Both the position numbers and the translations under genes were made by a program. 64,000 nucleotides of DNA from Halorubellus litoreus (lineage in GTDB: Archaea > Halobacteriota > Halobacteria > Halobacteriales > Natrialbaceae): positions 868,001-932,000 of the forward strand of contig NZ_JAZAQL010000001.1 of the NCBI RefSeq assembly GCF_037081675.1. Direction: 5' to 3'. The notes under the pieces are model-generated. The model made no database searches, was not told the DNA's origin, and saw nothing but the letters and a program-made list of their open reading frames with translations. Position 1 is the stretch's first letter, and the number at the start of each line of letters is the position of its first letter. Shown one piece after another: positions 7,791 through 16,126 of this stretch.

Positions 7791-9026
7791 CTAATCGTCG
7801 ACGACCTGGATCGTGAACACGAGCAGTTCCAGGTCGCCAGCGTCGTCGTACAGCGGCGCGCCGTTCACCGACACCGTCAGTCGCTCTCCATCGTCGCGAA
7901 CCACCGAATGCAGGAGGTTCTCGACGCGGACGTCGTCGCCCGGCGCCGACCGCTCCGCCTTCGCCTTCAGCGTCTCGAACCCCGTCTCCGCGGGCGGGAG
8001 CGGGTCGCCATCGGGCGTCTGGAGCTCCCACTCGTCGTCGTCGTACTGCCTGTCCAGCACCGCCTCCCGGGTCGTCCCGAGGATGTCGAGCGTGCGGTCG
8101 TTGATGAGGTGATACGACCCGTCGAGCTCGTTCACCATGATACCGACCGGGCTCGTCTCCAGGAGCTGGCGCGTCAGGTCGCGCTCCCGGCGCAGGTCCT
8201 CGCGGAGCTCGCGCTCCTCGGTCACGTCCGTGATGACGCCCTCGAGCGCGACCAACTCGTCGTTCTCGAACACGCCGCGGCCGCGCTCCCACACCCACTT
8301 CGACTCGCCGTCGGCCGTCCGGATCTCGTACTCGACCTGGAACGGCTCCCGCGCGTCGATCGCCGTCTGCACGACCTCCCAGATATCGTCGCGTTCGCCC
8401 TCGACGATGACCTCCTGCTCCCAGTTCACCGCCTCGGACTCCAGTTCCGACGGCGAGTACCCCGTGAGTGCCTCCGCGCCGTCGCTCACGAACGTCATCG
8501 GCCACCCGCGCTCGTTCTCGCAGCGATACACCATCCCCGGGAGGTTCGAGACGAGCGTCCGGAACCGTCGTTCGCTCTCCCGCAGCTGCTTCACGCGCCG
8601 CTCCAGCTCTCGCTCCGTCCGGTACCCGTCGACCGCGTTCTCGATGCGGTTCGCGAGCACCTCGTACTGCTCGGTCCCCGTCTCCTTCTGGAGGTAATCC
8701 GTGACGCCCTTCGAGATGGCGTCGCTCGCAACCTCCTCGCTCCCCTTCCCAGTGAACAGGATGAACGGGAGGTCCGGATGGTCCTCGCGGACCGCGTCGA
8801 GGAACTCGATACCCGTCATCCCCGGCATGTCGTAGTCGCTGACGATGCACTCGAAGTCCTCCGCCGCGAGCCGGTCGAGCGCGGTCGACGCGTCCTCGAC
8901 GTGCGTCACGCTCAGCTCGCCTTCGCGTTCCAGGAACTCTCCGGCGAGCGCTCCGAGCTGGGCGTCGTCCTCGGCGTGCAACACGCGGACGTCACCACCC
9001 CGGTTGCGCTCGGCACCAACGGTCAT
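7791..9026 (-). CDS. REC-PAS-PAS signalling protein without kinase domain
   Basis: A 411-residue soluble protein. An N-terminal receiver (about 12-130) has acidic residues 19-21, phospho-acceptor Asp64 in SDYDMP, and LQKETG with the conserved Lys. A coiled linker (ELERRVKQLRESERRF) leads to a PAS domain with a PAC motif (FVSDGAEALTGYSPSEL ... EGVITDVTEERELRE), then a second PAS-like domain ending FTIQVVDD. No HisKA or HATPase_c follows, so phosphoryl output must pass to another partner. The FTGKGSEEVASDAIS signature is typical of haloarchaeal receiver-PAS proteins. The signal is unknown. Confidence 0.87.
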   Translation of the reverse strand: MTVGAERNRGGDVRVLHAEDDAQLGALAGEFLEREGELSVTHVEDASTALDRLAAEDFECIVSDYDMPGMTGIEFLDAVREDHPDLPFILFTGKGSEEVASDAISKGVTDYLQKETGTEQYEVLANRIENAVDGYRTERELERRVKQLRESERRFRTLVSNLPGMVYRCENERGWPMTFVSDGAEALTGYSPSELESEAVNWEQEVIVEGERDDIWEVVQTAIDAREPFQVEYEIRTADGESKWVWERGRGVFENDELVALEGVITDVTEERELREDLRRERDLTRQLLETSPVGIMVNELDGSYHLINDRTLDILGTTREAVLDRQYDDDEWELQTPDGDPLPPAETGFETLKAKAERSAPGDDVRVENLLHSVVRDDGERLTVSVNGAPLYDDAGDLELLVFTIQVVDD

Positions 9027-9095
9027 CGCGGTGTGTTTGACCGAGGAACCGGGTAAGTGTTCTGTCCGCGCGAGTCGCGTCGCCGAACCGGCGAC

Positions 9096-9446
9096 CTAGA
9101 GGAACTCGCGGACCTCGGAGTACCACATGTCGTGGTACTCGGTCGCGTCGATGGCGTCGGCGATGACGGCGGCGAGCGCGTGCCAGCAGCGCTCGGTCGG
9201 GTCCTCGGGGTCGAGGTTGTACTCGGCGTCCTTGCACGTGCAGCCGTCGCCCTCGACGACGTACTCCTCGCGGTGCCCGACGACGACCACGAAGTCCCGG
9301 TACTCCTTGACGCGCCCCTCGCTGACGGCCTCGATGGCGCGCTGGCCGCGGTCGCCGTGCACGTCGACGATGCGGCCGACGACGTCCGGCGTCAACTCGC
9401 CGGCGGCCCCGAGGTCGCGTCGCCACTCCTCGAAGGGATTCGTCAC
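9096..9446 (-). CDS. SWIM-type zinc-finger small protein
   Basis: A 116-residue protein with a C-terminal CTCKDAEYNLDP...ERCWHALA segment. This is the CxC ... CxH pattern of SWIM zinc fingers, which bind DNA or protein partners. The N-terminal part (TPDVVGRIVDVHGDRG) is predicted helical. Two GTG starts are possible, at 9446 (MTNPFEEWRRDL) and 9455; 9446 gives the more natural N-terminus. Haloarchaeal SWIM proteins are mostly uncharacterised; some SWIM proteins elsewhere act with RecA paralogues, but nothing here tests that. Confidence 0.75.
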   Translation of the reverse strand: MTNPFEEWRRDLGAAGELTPDVVGRIVDVHGDRGQRAIEAVSEGRVKEYRDFVVVVGHREEYVVEGDGCTCKDAEYNLDPEDPTERCWHALAAVIADAIDATEYHDMWYSEVREFL

Positions 9447-9564
9447 GACGACCACCCGACGCGGTCACTCACGCCCGAGTCGTACGGAGGCCACCGCCAA
9501 GTACGGTTCGGTCGGCCGACACCTCCGCGCGACGAGGAGTGGATGACAACCAGCGACGTCGCGG

Positions 9565-11541
9565 TCAATCGCTGGGGTTACAGACCGACATCGCCTCGCG
9601 GACGCCGTCGCGCCGCCCGAGGAGCGTTATCGAGTCGCCTCGTTGGAGCGTGAAGTCCGCGCTCGGCACCTCCGTCTTCCCCTCGCGCTCGACGAGCGCG
9701 ATGAGACAGCCCTCGGGGAGTTCCGGCCCGATCTCGCGGACGGTACGGCCGGCGAGCTGTTCGCTCGTCACCTGGACCTCCTGGACGTCGCCGTTGTCGC
9801 CGATGTGCGTCATCCAGTTCGCGAGCGCCGGCCGCTCGATCTGGTTGTCGAGCGCCCACGCGGTCGCCATCGTCGAGGAGATTGTGCGGACGCCGAGGTC
9901 CTCGAACGCTTCGACGTTGTCCGGGTTGTTCGCGCGAGCGAGCACCTTCTCGGCGTTGAACTTCGAGTCCGCGAGCTGCGCGACGAGGAGGTTCACGTCG
10001 TCGTCGCCGGTCGCGGCGACGACGATCTTCGCGTTCTCCGCGCCCGCGGACCGCAGGACGTCGGTGTCGGTGCCGTCGCCCTTGTGGACGGTGAATCCGG
10101 CTTCGCGAGCGGTCTCGATGATTGCTTCGTCGTTCTCGATGAGGACGACGTTCTCTCCACGGTCTTCGAGGCGTTCGGCGAGCGCTCGGCCCACCTTGCC
10201 GCCTCCGACGACGAGTACACGCATTGGTATCACATCTAGGTATTCCGCGATCTGTCTGGCGAGCCCTCCTTCGAAGACGACGGTGAGGAGGATGACGAGG
10301 AAGACGGTGCCGACGAGGACGTCGGAGCTCGCCACGAGCGCGTCGGCTTCCTGTGCGAGCGCCGCTGCCTCGGCGCCCGAGGCGGCTTCGGCGGCTTCGC
10401 GGGTCTCGCTGGCGAGGCTCTCGAGTTCGAGCGCGAACAGCGTCGCGACGGACGCGGGGATGATGCCGCGCGGCCCGACGAGACTCACGAACATCCGTTC
10501 GGCGTTCGTGAGGCGGTCGCCGGTCGTCGAGACGAACACGAGTAGCGGCCGGAGGACGAGCGCGACGACGACCACGACCGCGAGTCCCTGCCAGCCGAGG
10601 GCGATGAGCTGATCGAAGTCGAGGAGGGCGGCGAGCGCGATGAAGACGAACGAGAGCACGAGCAGCGTCACGTCGCCCTTGAACTCCTCGATCTGCTCCT
10701 CGTAGGGGAGGTCGGTGTTCCCGAGGACGAGCCCAGCGGTCGCGACCGCTGCGACGCCCGCTTCGGTGAATATCTGGTTCGCGGCGGCGAACGCGACGAT
10801 GGCGCCAGCGATGGTGAGCAGGCGCGCGTTCTGCGGGGCGTTGTCCGGCGACAGGTCGACGTACCGGATGAGGTAGTAGAGTACCGCGGCGACGACGAGG
10901 CCGACGAGGACGCCGGTGCCGAGGCGTTCGGCGAACAGGCGGACGTAGTCGGTGGCGGTCGGCGCGTCGAGCCGGAGCGTCTCGAAGATGACGACCGCCA
11001 TGATGGCGGCGCTGACGTCGTTCACGATGCCCTCGGTCTCCAGGGCGGCCGCGACGCGGTCGCGGACCGGGACGACGGCGAGGATGGGCGTGATGACCGT
11101 CGGGCCGGTCGCGACGAGTAGCGACCCGATGAGGAAGGAGATAGTCCAGGACGCCCCGAGGAGGTAGTGGACGGCGATGCCGGTGCCGACGAACGCGATG
11201 ACGGCGCCGACGGTCACCAGTCGGAGCGTCGCGGTCGGTGCCTCCCGGAGTTTCTCTATCTTCAGGTGGAACGCGCCCTCGAAGACGATGATGGCGACCG
11301 CGAGCCCGACGATGGTCGAGAGCGGGCCGGCGCCGCCGAACGTCTCAAGCGTGATGATGCCGAGGACGGATGGCCCGACGATGATGCCCGCGGTGATGAG
11401 GAAGAGGACGCTCGGAACGCGGAAGCGCGCACCGAGGACCTGGGAGCCGACGCCGAGCGCGACGATGAGGGCGACGAACGTCAGCAGGTTCAAGCCATCC
11501 CCACCTGTGGCGAGCACCGGCGCTATCTCGAAGCCGAGCAT
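9565..11541 (-). CDS. Cation:proton antiporter (NhaP/CPA1-like) with TrkA-N/TrkA-C module
   Basis: A 658-residue membrane antiporter, probably exchanging Na+ or K+ for H+. About twelve TM segments occupy residues 1-430, with ATGPTVITPIL, the ND pair in ETEGIVNDVSAAI and GPRGIIPASVA typical of CPA1/NhaP exchangers. The cytosolic C-terminus has a Rossmann RCK/TrkA-N domain starting RVLVVGGGKVGRALAERL near 440 and a TrkA-C domain ending RGDSITLLGRRDGV, suggesting nucleotide-controlled gating. A CCTTTAAGG box 26-34 nt before the ATG supports the start. Single-gene unit. Confidence 0.92.
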   Translation of the reverse strand: MLGFEIAPVLATGGDGLNLLTFVALIVALGVGSQVLGARFRVPSVLFLITAGIIVGPSVLGIITLETFGGAGPLSTIVGLAVAIIVFEGAFHLKIEKLREAPTATLRLVTVGAVIAFVGTGIAVHYLLGASWTISFLIGSLLVATGPTVITPILAVVPVRDRVAAALETEGIVNDVSAAIMAVVIFETLRLDAPTATDYVRLFAERLGTGVLVGLVVAAVLYYLIRYVDLSPDNAPQNARLLTIAGAIVAFAAANQIFTEAGVAAVATAGLVLGNTDLPYEEQIEEFKGDVTLLVLSFVFIALAALLDFDQLIALGWQGLAVVVVVALVLRPLLVFVSTTGDRLTNAERMFVSLVGPRGIIPASVATLFALELESLASETREAAEAASGAEAAALAQEADALVASSDVLVGTVFLVILLTVVFEGGLARQIAEYLDVIPMRVLVVGGGKVGRALAERLEDRGENVVLIENDEAIIETAREAGFTVHKGDGTDTDVLRSAGAENAKIVVAATGDDDVNLLVAQLADSKFNAEKVLARANNPDNVEAFEDLGVRTISSTMATAWALDNQIERPALANWMTHIGDNGDVQEVQVTSEQLAGRTVREIGPELPEGCLIALVEREGKTEVPSADFTLQRGDSITLLGRRDGVREAMSVCNPSD

Positions 11542-11566
11542 GTATCGGCCACGAACAGCGCCGACT

Positions 11567-11575
11567 CCTTAAAGG
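11567..11575 (-). promoter_or_regulatory. TATA box of the antiporter gene
   Basis: Read on the minus strand this is CCTTTAAGG, 26-34 nt upstream of the ATG at 11541. The position gives an almost leaderless mRNA, the usual haloarchaeal arrangement. Confidence 0.7.
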
Positions 11576-11717
11576 GGTCGTTTGCGGATGGTGCCATACG
11601 GGAAATCACTGGACGTGCGTCCAATTTTACTCTGCGAACGGGTTACGGACGGACGCCCGACCGGTTGACTCGGCAAAATTGACCATGTGGCGAGTTAGCG
11701 CCGCATCCGGGCCCGCC

Positions 11718-13715
11718 CTAGTCGTCCGCCGCGGCCTGCGACCGCTGGTCGGACTCGCCGTATATCTCCTCGACGAGCACGTCGTACCGGTTCTCGATGT
11801 TCCGACGCTTCTTCTTCATCGTCGGCGTCAACAGGTCGTTGTCCTCCGTGAACTCCTCGGTGACGAGCCGGAACTCCTTGATCTGCTCGTGCTTCTCGAA
11901 GCGCTCGTTCACCTCGTCGACCTCCTCCTGGACGACCTCGATGACGCGCTCGTGGGTCACCATCTCCTCGGGGTCCGCGGGGACGTCGACGCCCTCGCGC
12001 TCGGCGGCGTTCCGGAGGAACTCGAAGTTCGGCACGACGAGCGCCCCGATGAACTTCTCGCCGTCGCCCGTCACCATCACCTGCTCGACGACCTGACTCG
12101 ACGCGAACGCGTCCTCGATCGGCGCCGGCGCCACGTTCTTCCCCGTCGACAACACGAGGATCTGCTTCGCGCGCTCGCGGAACACGAGGTAGTCGTCCGG
12201 TCGCTGCTGGACGATGTCCCCGGTACGGAACCAGTCCTCGCCGTCGTCTTCGGCGGGCGTGAACGCCTCCTCGGTCTCCCCCGGCTTGTTCCAGTAGCCC
12301 TCGGTGACGTTCTCGCCGCGCACGAGCAACTCCCCGATCTCGCCGAGCGCGTCCACCGACTCGTCCTCCGGGACGACGCTCGTATCGATCCGCGTCTCGA
12401 CGCCCGGGAGCGCCGGCCCGATCGTCCCGATCTTCGGGTCCTCCGGCGGGTTCGAGGAGACGACCGGCGCCGCCTCCGTCAACCCGTACCCCTCGTAGAT
12501 CGGGAGCCCCATCCCGTGATAGAGCGTACACAGCTCCTCGCTCAACGTCCCACCGCCCGAGATGAGGTAGTTGATGTTCCCGCCGAGCGCCCCCCGGACG
12601 TCACTGAACACGAGTTTGTCCGCGAGCCAGTACCGGAGTTTGAGTCCCGCTCCCGGCCGGTCCGACCGATAGTAGTCCCTGGAGACGTCCGTCGCCCAGT
12701 TGAAGATGCGCTCCTTGAACCCGGACTCCTGGGCTTGCTCGCGGATGGCGTCGTAGATCTTCTCGTAGACCCGTGGGACGCTCGTCGCCGTCGTCGGTTC
12801 GACCGCCTGGAAGTCCTCCTTCAGGGTGTCGACGCTCTCGGCGTACGCGACGCACGCCCCGGCGCCGAACTGGAGGAAGTGCCCGGTGAGCCGCTCGAAG
12901 ACGTGCGCCAACGGAAGGTACGAGACGGTCCGCGTCTCGTTGTCGACCACGGGGTACTCGCTTCCCTTGTCCTCGCGGGGCCCGTACCGCTTGTACGTCT
13001 GGTTGACGTTCGCGCGGAAGTTCCGGTGCGTGAGCTTCACGCCCTTCGGTTGCCCGGTCGTCCCGCTCGTGTACACGAGACTCGCGAGGTCGTCGACGTC
13101 GGTCTCGTCCAGCCACGACTGATACTCCGCCTCGTCGAACCGGCTTCGCCCTTGCTCGTAGACGTCCGCGAGCTCGTAGACGCCGTCCTGGTCGTCGTAC
13201 TCCGCGGGTAGCTCGTCGAGCGAGACGACGAACCGGACGTCGAGCGAGTCCGAGACCTCGAGCACGCGCTCCACGAGGGCCGCGTTCTCGACGACGACAC
13301 CGGTCGCGCTCGGGTCGTCGAGCAGGTACCGGACCTGCGCGGACGACGACGACTTGTACACGGTCGTGACGACCGCGCCCGCCGACAGGAGCCCGAAGTC
13401 GCACTGCGCCCACTCCATGCGGGTGTCCGCGAACATCCCGACGCGCTGCCCGTTCTCGACGCCGAGCGCGCGGAACCCCGCGGCGAGCGACGTGACGACG
13501 TCGTGCATCTCCCCGTACGTTAGCGTCGCGTACTCGTCGTCGGGTGCTGCATCAATCGCGTCCGTGTTCGCGAGCGACCGCTCGTACACCCCGCCCTTGT
13601 ACCGCTGTGCGGGCCGGTCCGGTTGCCGCGTCGCCGTCTCGTCGAACATCTCCGCGAGCGTGTTCATCCCCACCAGCTCGTCCGTGAACGTTCGCTCTGC
13701 CTCCGCCCAACTCAT
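11718..13715 (-). CDS. Long-chain acyl-CoA synthetase (AMP-forming), copy 1
   Basis: A 665-residue ANL-superfamily adenylate-forming ligase activating fatty acids to acyl-CoA via acyl-AMP. The P-loop is YTSGTTGQPKGVKLTHRN, then GYGLTEAAPVVSSNP, and a hinge region YWNKPGETEEAF with WFRTGD. The C-terminal lysine region is LSTGKNVAPAPIEDAF. ATG 13715 (MSWAEAERTF) is chosen because a GATTTATCGG box lies about 33 nt upstream and the two paralogues start the same way. It is the last of three tandem paralogues on this strand and is closest to copy 2. Confidence 0.92.
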   Translation of the reverse strand: MSWAEAERTFTDELVGMNTLAEMFDETATRQPDRPAQRYKGGVYERSLANTDAIDAAPDDEYATLTYGEMHDVVTSLAAGFRALGVENGQRVGMFADTRMEWAQCDFGLLSAGAVVTTVYKSSSSAQVRYLLDDPSATGVVVENAALVERVLEVSDSLDVRFVVSLDELPAEYDDQDGVYELADVYEQGRSRFDEAEYQSWLDETDVDDLASLVYTSGTTGQPKGVKLTHRNFRANVNQTYKRYGPREDKGSEYPVVDNETRTVSYLPLAHVFERLTGHFLQFGAGACVAYAESVDTLKEDFQAVEPTTATSVPRVYEKIYDAIREQAQESGFKERIFNWATDVSRDYYRSDRPGAGLKLRYWLADKLVFSDVRGALGGNINYLISGGGTLSEELCTLYHGMGLPIYEGYGLTEAAPVVSSNPPEDPKIGTIGPALPGVETRIDTSVVPEDESVDALGEIGELLVRGENVTEGYWNKPGETEEAFTPAEDDGEDWFRTGDIVQQRPDDYLVFRERAKQILVLSTGKNVAPAPIEDAFASSQVVEQVMVTGDGEKFIGALVVPNFEFLRNAAEREGVDVPADPEEMVTHERVIEVVQEEVDEVNERFEKHEQIKEFRLVTEEFTEDNDLLTPTMKKKRRNIENRYDVLVEEIYGESDQRSQAAADD

Positions 13716-14007
13716 GTTCGGTCGACAATACAACCGAACCCCGATAAATCAAACCCCTCGTTACCAGTCCGCACGGTCGAAAGAAATCGCACGCAGGCGT
13801 CGACGGCCACAACACCCATGCGTTCCTTTCGTGAGCAAGGTCGGCGAATCGCACCGTCGACGAACCCGCACCGACCGCGCGCGAAACCGTCGTCACGGAC
13901 CACCGCTCGCGGACCACGGCACGCACCGGAGCGTCGACCGGTACCACACCACTCGCACGCTCAGACCGCTCGCACAGCGCCGGCTCGCGTCCGCACGTCG
14001 CACTCAC

Positions 14008-15993
14008 TCACGCCTCGACGCGCGCCTCCTCGTCCGCGTACATGTCCTCGACGAGGTCCTCGTAGCGCTCGTGGATGTTTCGACGCTTCTTCTTCAACGT
14101 CGGCGTCAACAGGTCGTTGTCCTCCGTGAACTCCTCGGCGACGAGCCGGAAGTCCTTGATCGTCTCGTGCTTCTCGAAGCGCTCGTTCACCTCGTCGACC
14201 GCGTCCTGCACGAGTCCACGGACCGTCTCGTCCGCGACCATCTCCGCCGGGTCCGAGGGCACGTCGACGCCCTTCCGCGACGCGACCTCACGAACGCCCT
14301 CCGGCGCTATCACGAGCAGCGCCGACACGAACTTCCGCTGGTCGCCGACGACCATGCACTGCTCGACGACCTCCGAGGACACGAACGCGTCCTCGATCGG
14401 CGCCGGCGCCACGTTCTTCCCCGTCGACAACACCACGAGTTGCTTCGCGCGCTCGCGGAACACGAGGTAATCGTCCGGTCGCTCCGTCACGATGTCGCCG
14501 GTGCGGAACCAATCGTCGCCGTCGTCGTCCGCGGGCGTGAACGCCGACTCCGTCGCCTCCGGCTTGTTCCAGTATCCCTCGGTGACGTTCGGCCCACGGA
14601 TGAGGAGTTCGCCCGTCTGCCCGAGCGCGTCGTCGAACTCGCCCTCCGGCACCACCGACTTGTCTATCTTGTACTCCTGGTCGACGATCGCCGGCCCGAT
14701 CGTCCCGATCTTCACGTCCTCCGCTGGGTTCGCCGCGACCGCCGGCGCCGCCTCCGTCAACCCGTACGCCTCCAGGATATTGAGGCCCATCCCGTGATAG
14801 AGCTGGTTGAGGTCGTCGCTCAACGTCCCACCGCCCGAGAGGAGCGCCTCGATGTTCCCACCGAGCCCCTGCTTTATCTGCTGGAACACGAGCTTGTCCG
14901 CGAGCCAGTACTTGAACCGGAGACCGGCACCCGGCCGCTCGGTGCGGTACACCTCGCGGGAGACGTCCGTCGCCCACTCGAAGATGCGTTCCTTCAACGC
15001 CGACTCGCGCGCCTGCTCGCGGATGCCGTCGTAGAGCTTCTCGTAGACGCGCGGGACGCTGTTGGCGACCGTCGGCTCGAGTTTCGGGAAGTCCTCCTTG
15101 AGGGTGTCCGGGCTCTCCGCGAACCCGACGCACACACCGAGATTGTACATGAAGAAGTGACCGGCGTGCCGTTCGAGAACGTGCGCGAGCGGGAGGAACG
15201 AGATGGAGACAGAGTCCGGCCGGACCTGCGGGACCGAATCGGGTTTGTCCGGTCGCGGCCCGTACCGCGTCACCATCTGATTGATGTTCGCGCGGAAGTT
15301 CCGATGCGTGAGCTGGACGCCCTTCGGCGGCCCCGTCGTCCCGCTCGTGTACACGAGACTCGCGAGGTCCTCGACGTCGCGGTCGTCCAGCCACGACTGG
15401 TACTCCGCCTCGTCGAACCGTTGTCGTCCCTGCTCGTAGACGTCCGCGAGCTCGTAGACGCCGTCCTGGTCGTCGTACTCCGCGGGCAGCTCGTCGAGCG
15501 AGACGACGAACCGGACGTCGAGCACGTCGGCCACCTGGAGGACGCGGTCGAGGAGTTCGGCGTTCTCGACGACGACGCCGGACGCCCCCGAGTCCGAGAG
15601 CAGGTACCGGACCTGCTCGGGCGACGACGACTTGTACACCGTCGTCACCACGCCGCCGGCAGCCAGAAGCGCGAGGTCGCACTGCGCCCACTCCATGCGG
15701 GTGTCCGCGAACATCCCGACGCGCTGGCCCGGTTCCAGGCCGAGCGCGCGGAATCCCGCGGCGAGCGACCGGACGATTTCACGCATCTCCTCGTAAGTCA
15801 GCGTCGCGTACTCGCCGTCCGGCGCCGCGTCGACAGCGTCCGTGTTCGCGAGCGACCGCTCGTACACCCCACCCTTGTACTTCTGCGCCGGGTCCGACAG
15901 GTTCCGGCCAGCGGACCGTTCGAACATCTCCGCGAGCGTCTCCATCCGAACGTGCTCCCCATCGTGCGCACGCTCGGCCTCTTGCCAATCCAT
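14008..15993 (-). CDS. Long-chain acyl-CoA synthetase (AMP-forming), copy 2
   Basis: A 661-residue paralogue of its neighbours with the same architecture: YTSGTTGPPKGVQLTHRN, AYGLTEAAPAVAANP, YWNKPEATESAF, WFRTGD and LSTGKNVAPAPIEDAF. Large blocks are near-identical to copy 1 (for example RFVVSLDELPAEYDDQDG in both), pointing to relatively recent duplication. The differing central segment (GIREQARESALKERIF, MVTRYGPRPDKP) may set acyl-chain preference. A CTTTTTGA box lies about 30 nt before the ATG. A 292-bp gap to copy 1 contains no convincing gene. Confidence 0.92.
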   Translation of the reverse strand: MDWQEAERAHDGEHVRMETLAEMFERSAGRNLSDPAQKYKGGVYERSLANTDAVDAAPDGEYATLTYEEMREIVRSLAAGFRALGLEPGQRVGMFADTRMEWAQCDLALLAAGGVVTTVYKSSSPEQVRYLLSDSGASGVVVENAELLDRVLQVADVLDVRFVVSLDELPAEYDDQDGVYELADVYEQGRQRFDEAEYQSWLDDRDVEDLASLVYTSGTTGPPKGVQLTHRNFRANINQMVTRYGPRPDKPDSVPQVRPDSVSISFLPLAHVLERHAGHFFMYNLGVCVGFAESPDTLKEDFPKLEPTVANSVPRVYEKLYDGIREQARESALKERIFEWATDVSREVYRTERPGAGLRFKYWLADKLVFQQIKQGLGGNIEALLSGGGTLSDDLNQLYHGMGLNILEAYGLTEAAPAVAANPAEDVKIGTIGPAIVDQEYKIDKSVVPEGEFDDALGQTGELLIRGPNVTEGYWNKPEATESAFTPADDDGDDWFRTGDIVTERPDDYLVFRERAKQLVVLSTGKNVAPAPIEDAFVSSEVVEQCMVVGDQRKFVSALLVIAPEGVREVASRKGVDVPSDPAEMVADETVRGLVQDAVDEVNERFEKHETIKDFRLVAEEFTEDNDLLTPTLKKKRRNIHERYEDLVEDMYADEEARVEA

Positions 15994-16126
15994 GCCGGCA
16001 AAGACGTGGGGGCCCTCAAAAAGACTTGTAGCCGATGAATGACATTAACTCGCACGCCGAGAGCGGTGACCCACCGTCCACGCCGAACCGACCACCACGA
16101 ACACCGCGACCGCGAGCGGTCGGCGC

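Noticed and set aside
11610..11623. TGGACGTGCGTCCA palindrome between the antiporter and acyl-CoA synthetase
   Set aside because: A perfect 6-bp dyad, but it lies far from either promoter's core and has no second copy; may be a terminator stem, too weak to list.
13716..14007. A possible small gene in the 292-bp gap between acyl-CoA synthetase copies
   Set aside because: Both strands show only Arg/Ser-rich frames without promoter or start context.
13354..16038. A very long plus-strand open frame (894 codons) across the acyl-CoA synthetase genes
   Set aside because: It is antisense to two clear synthetases, Arg/Val-rich, and arises from GC-rich codon third positions.
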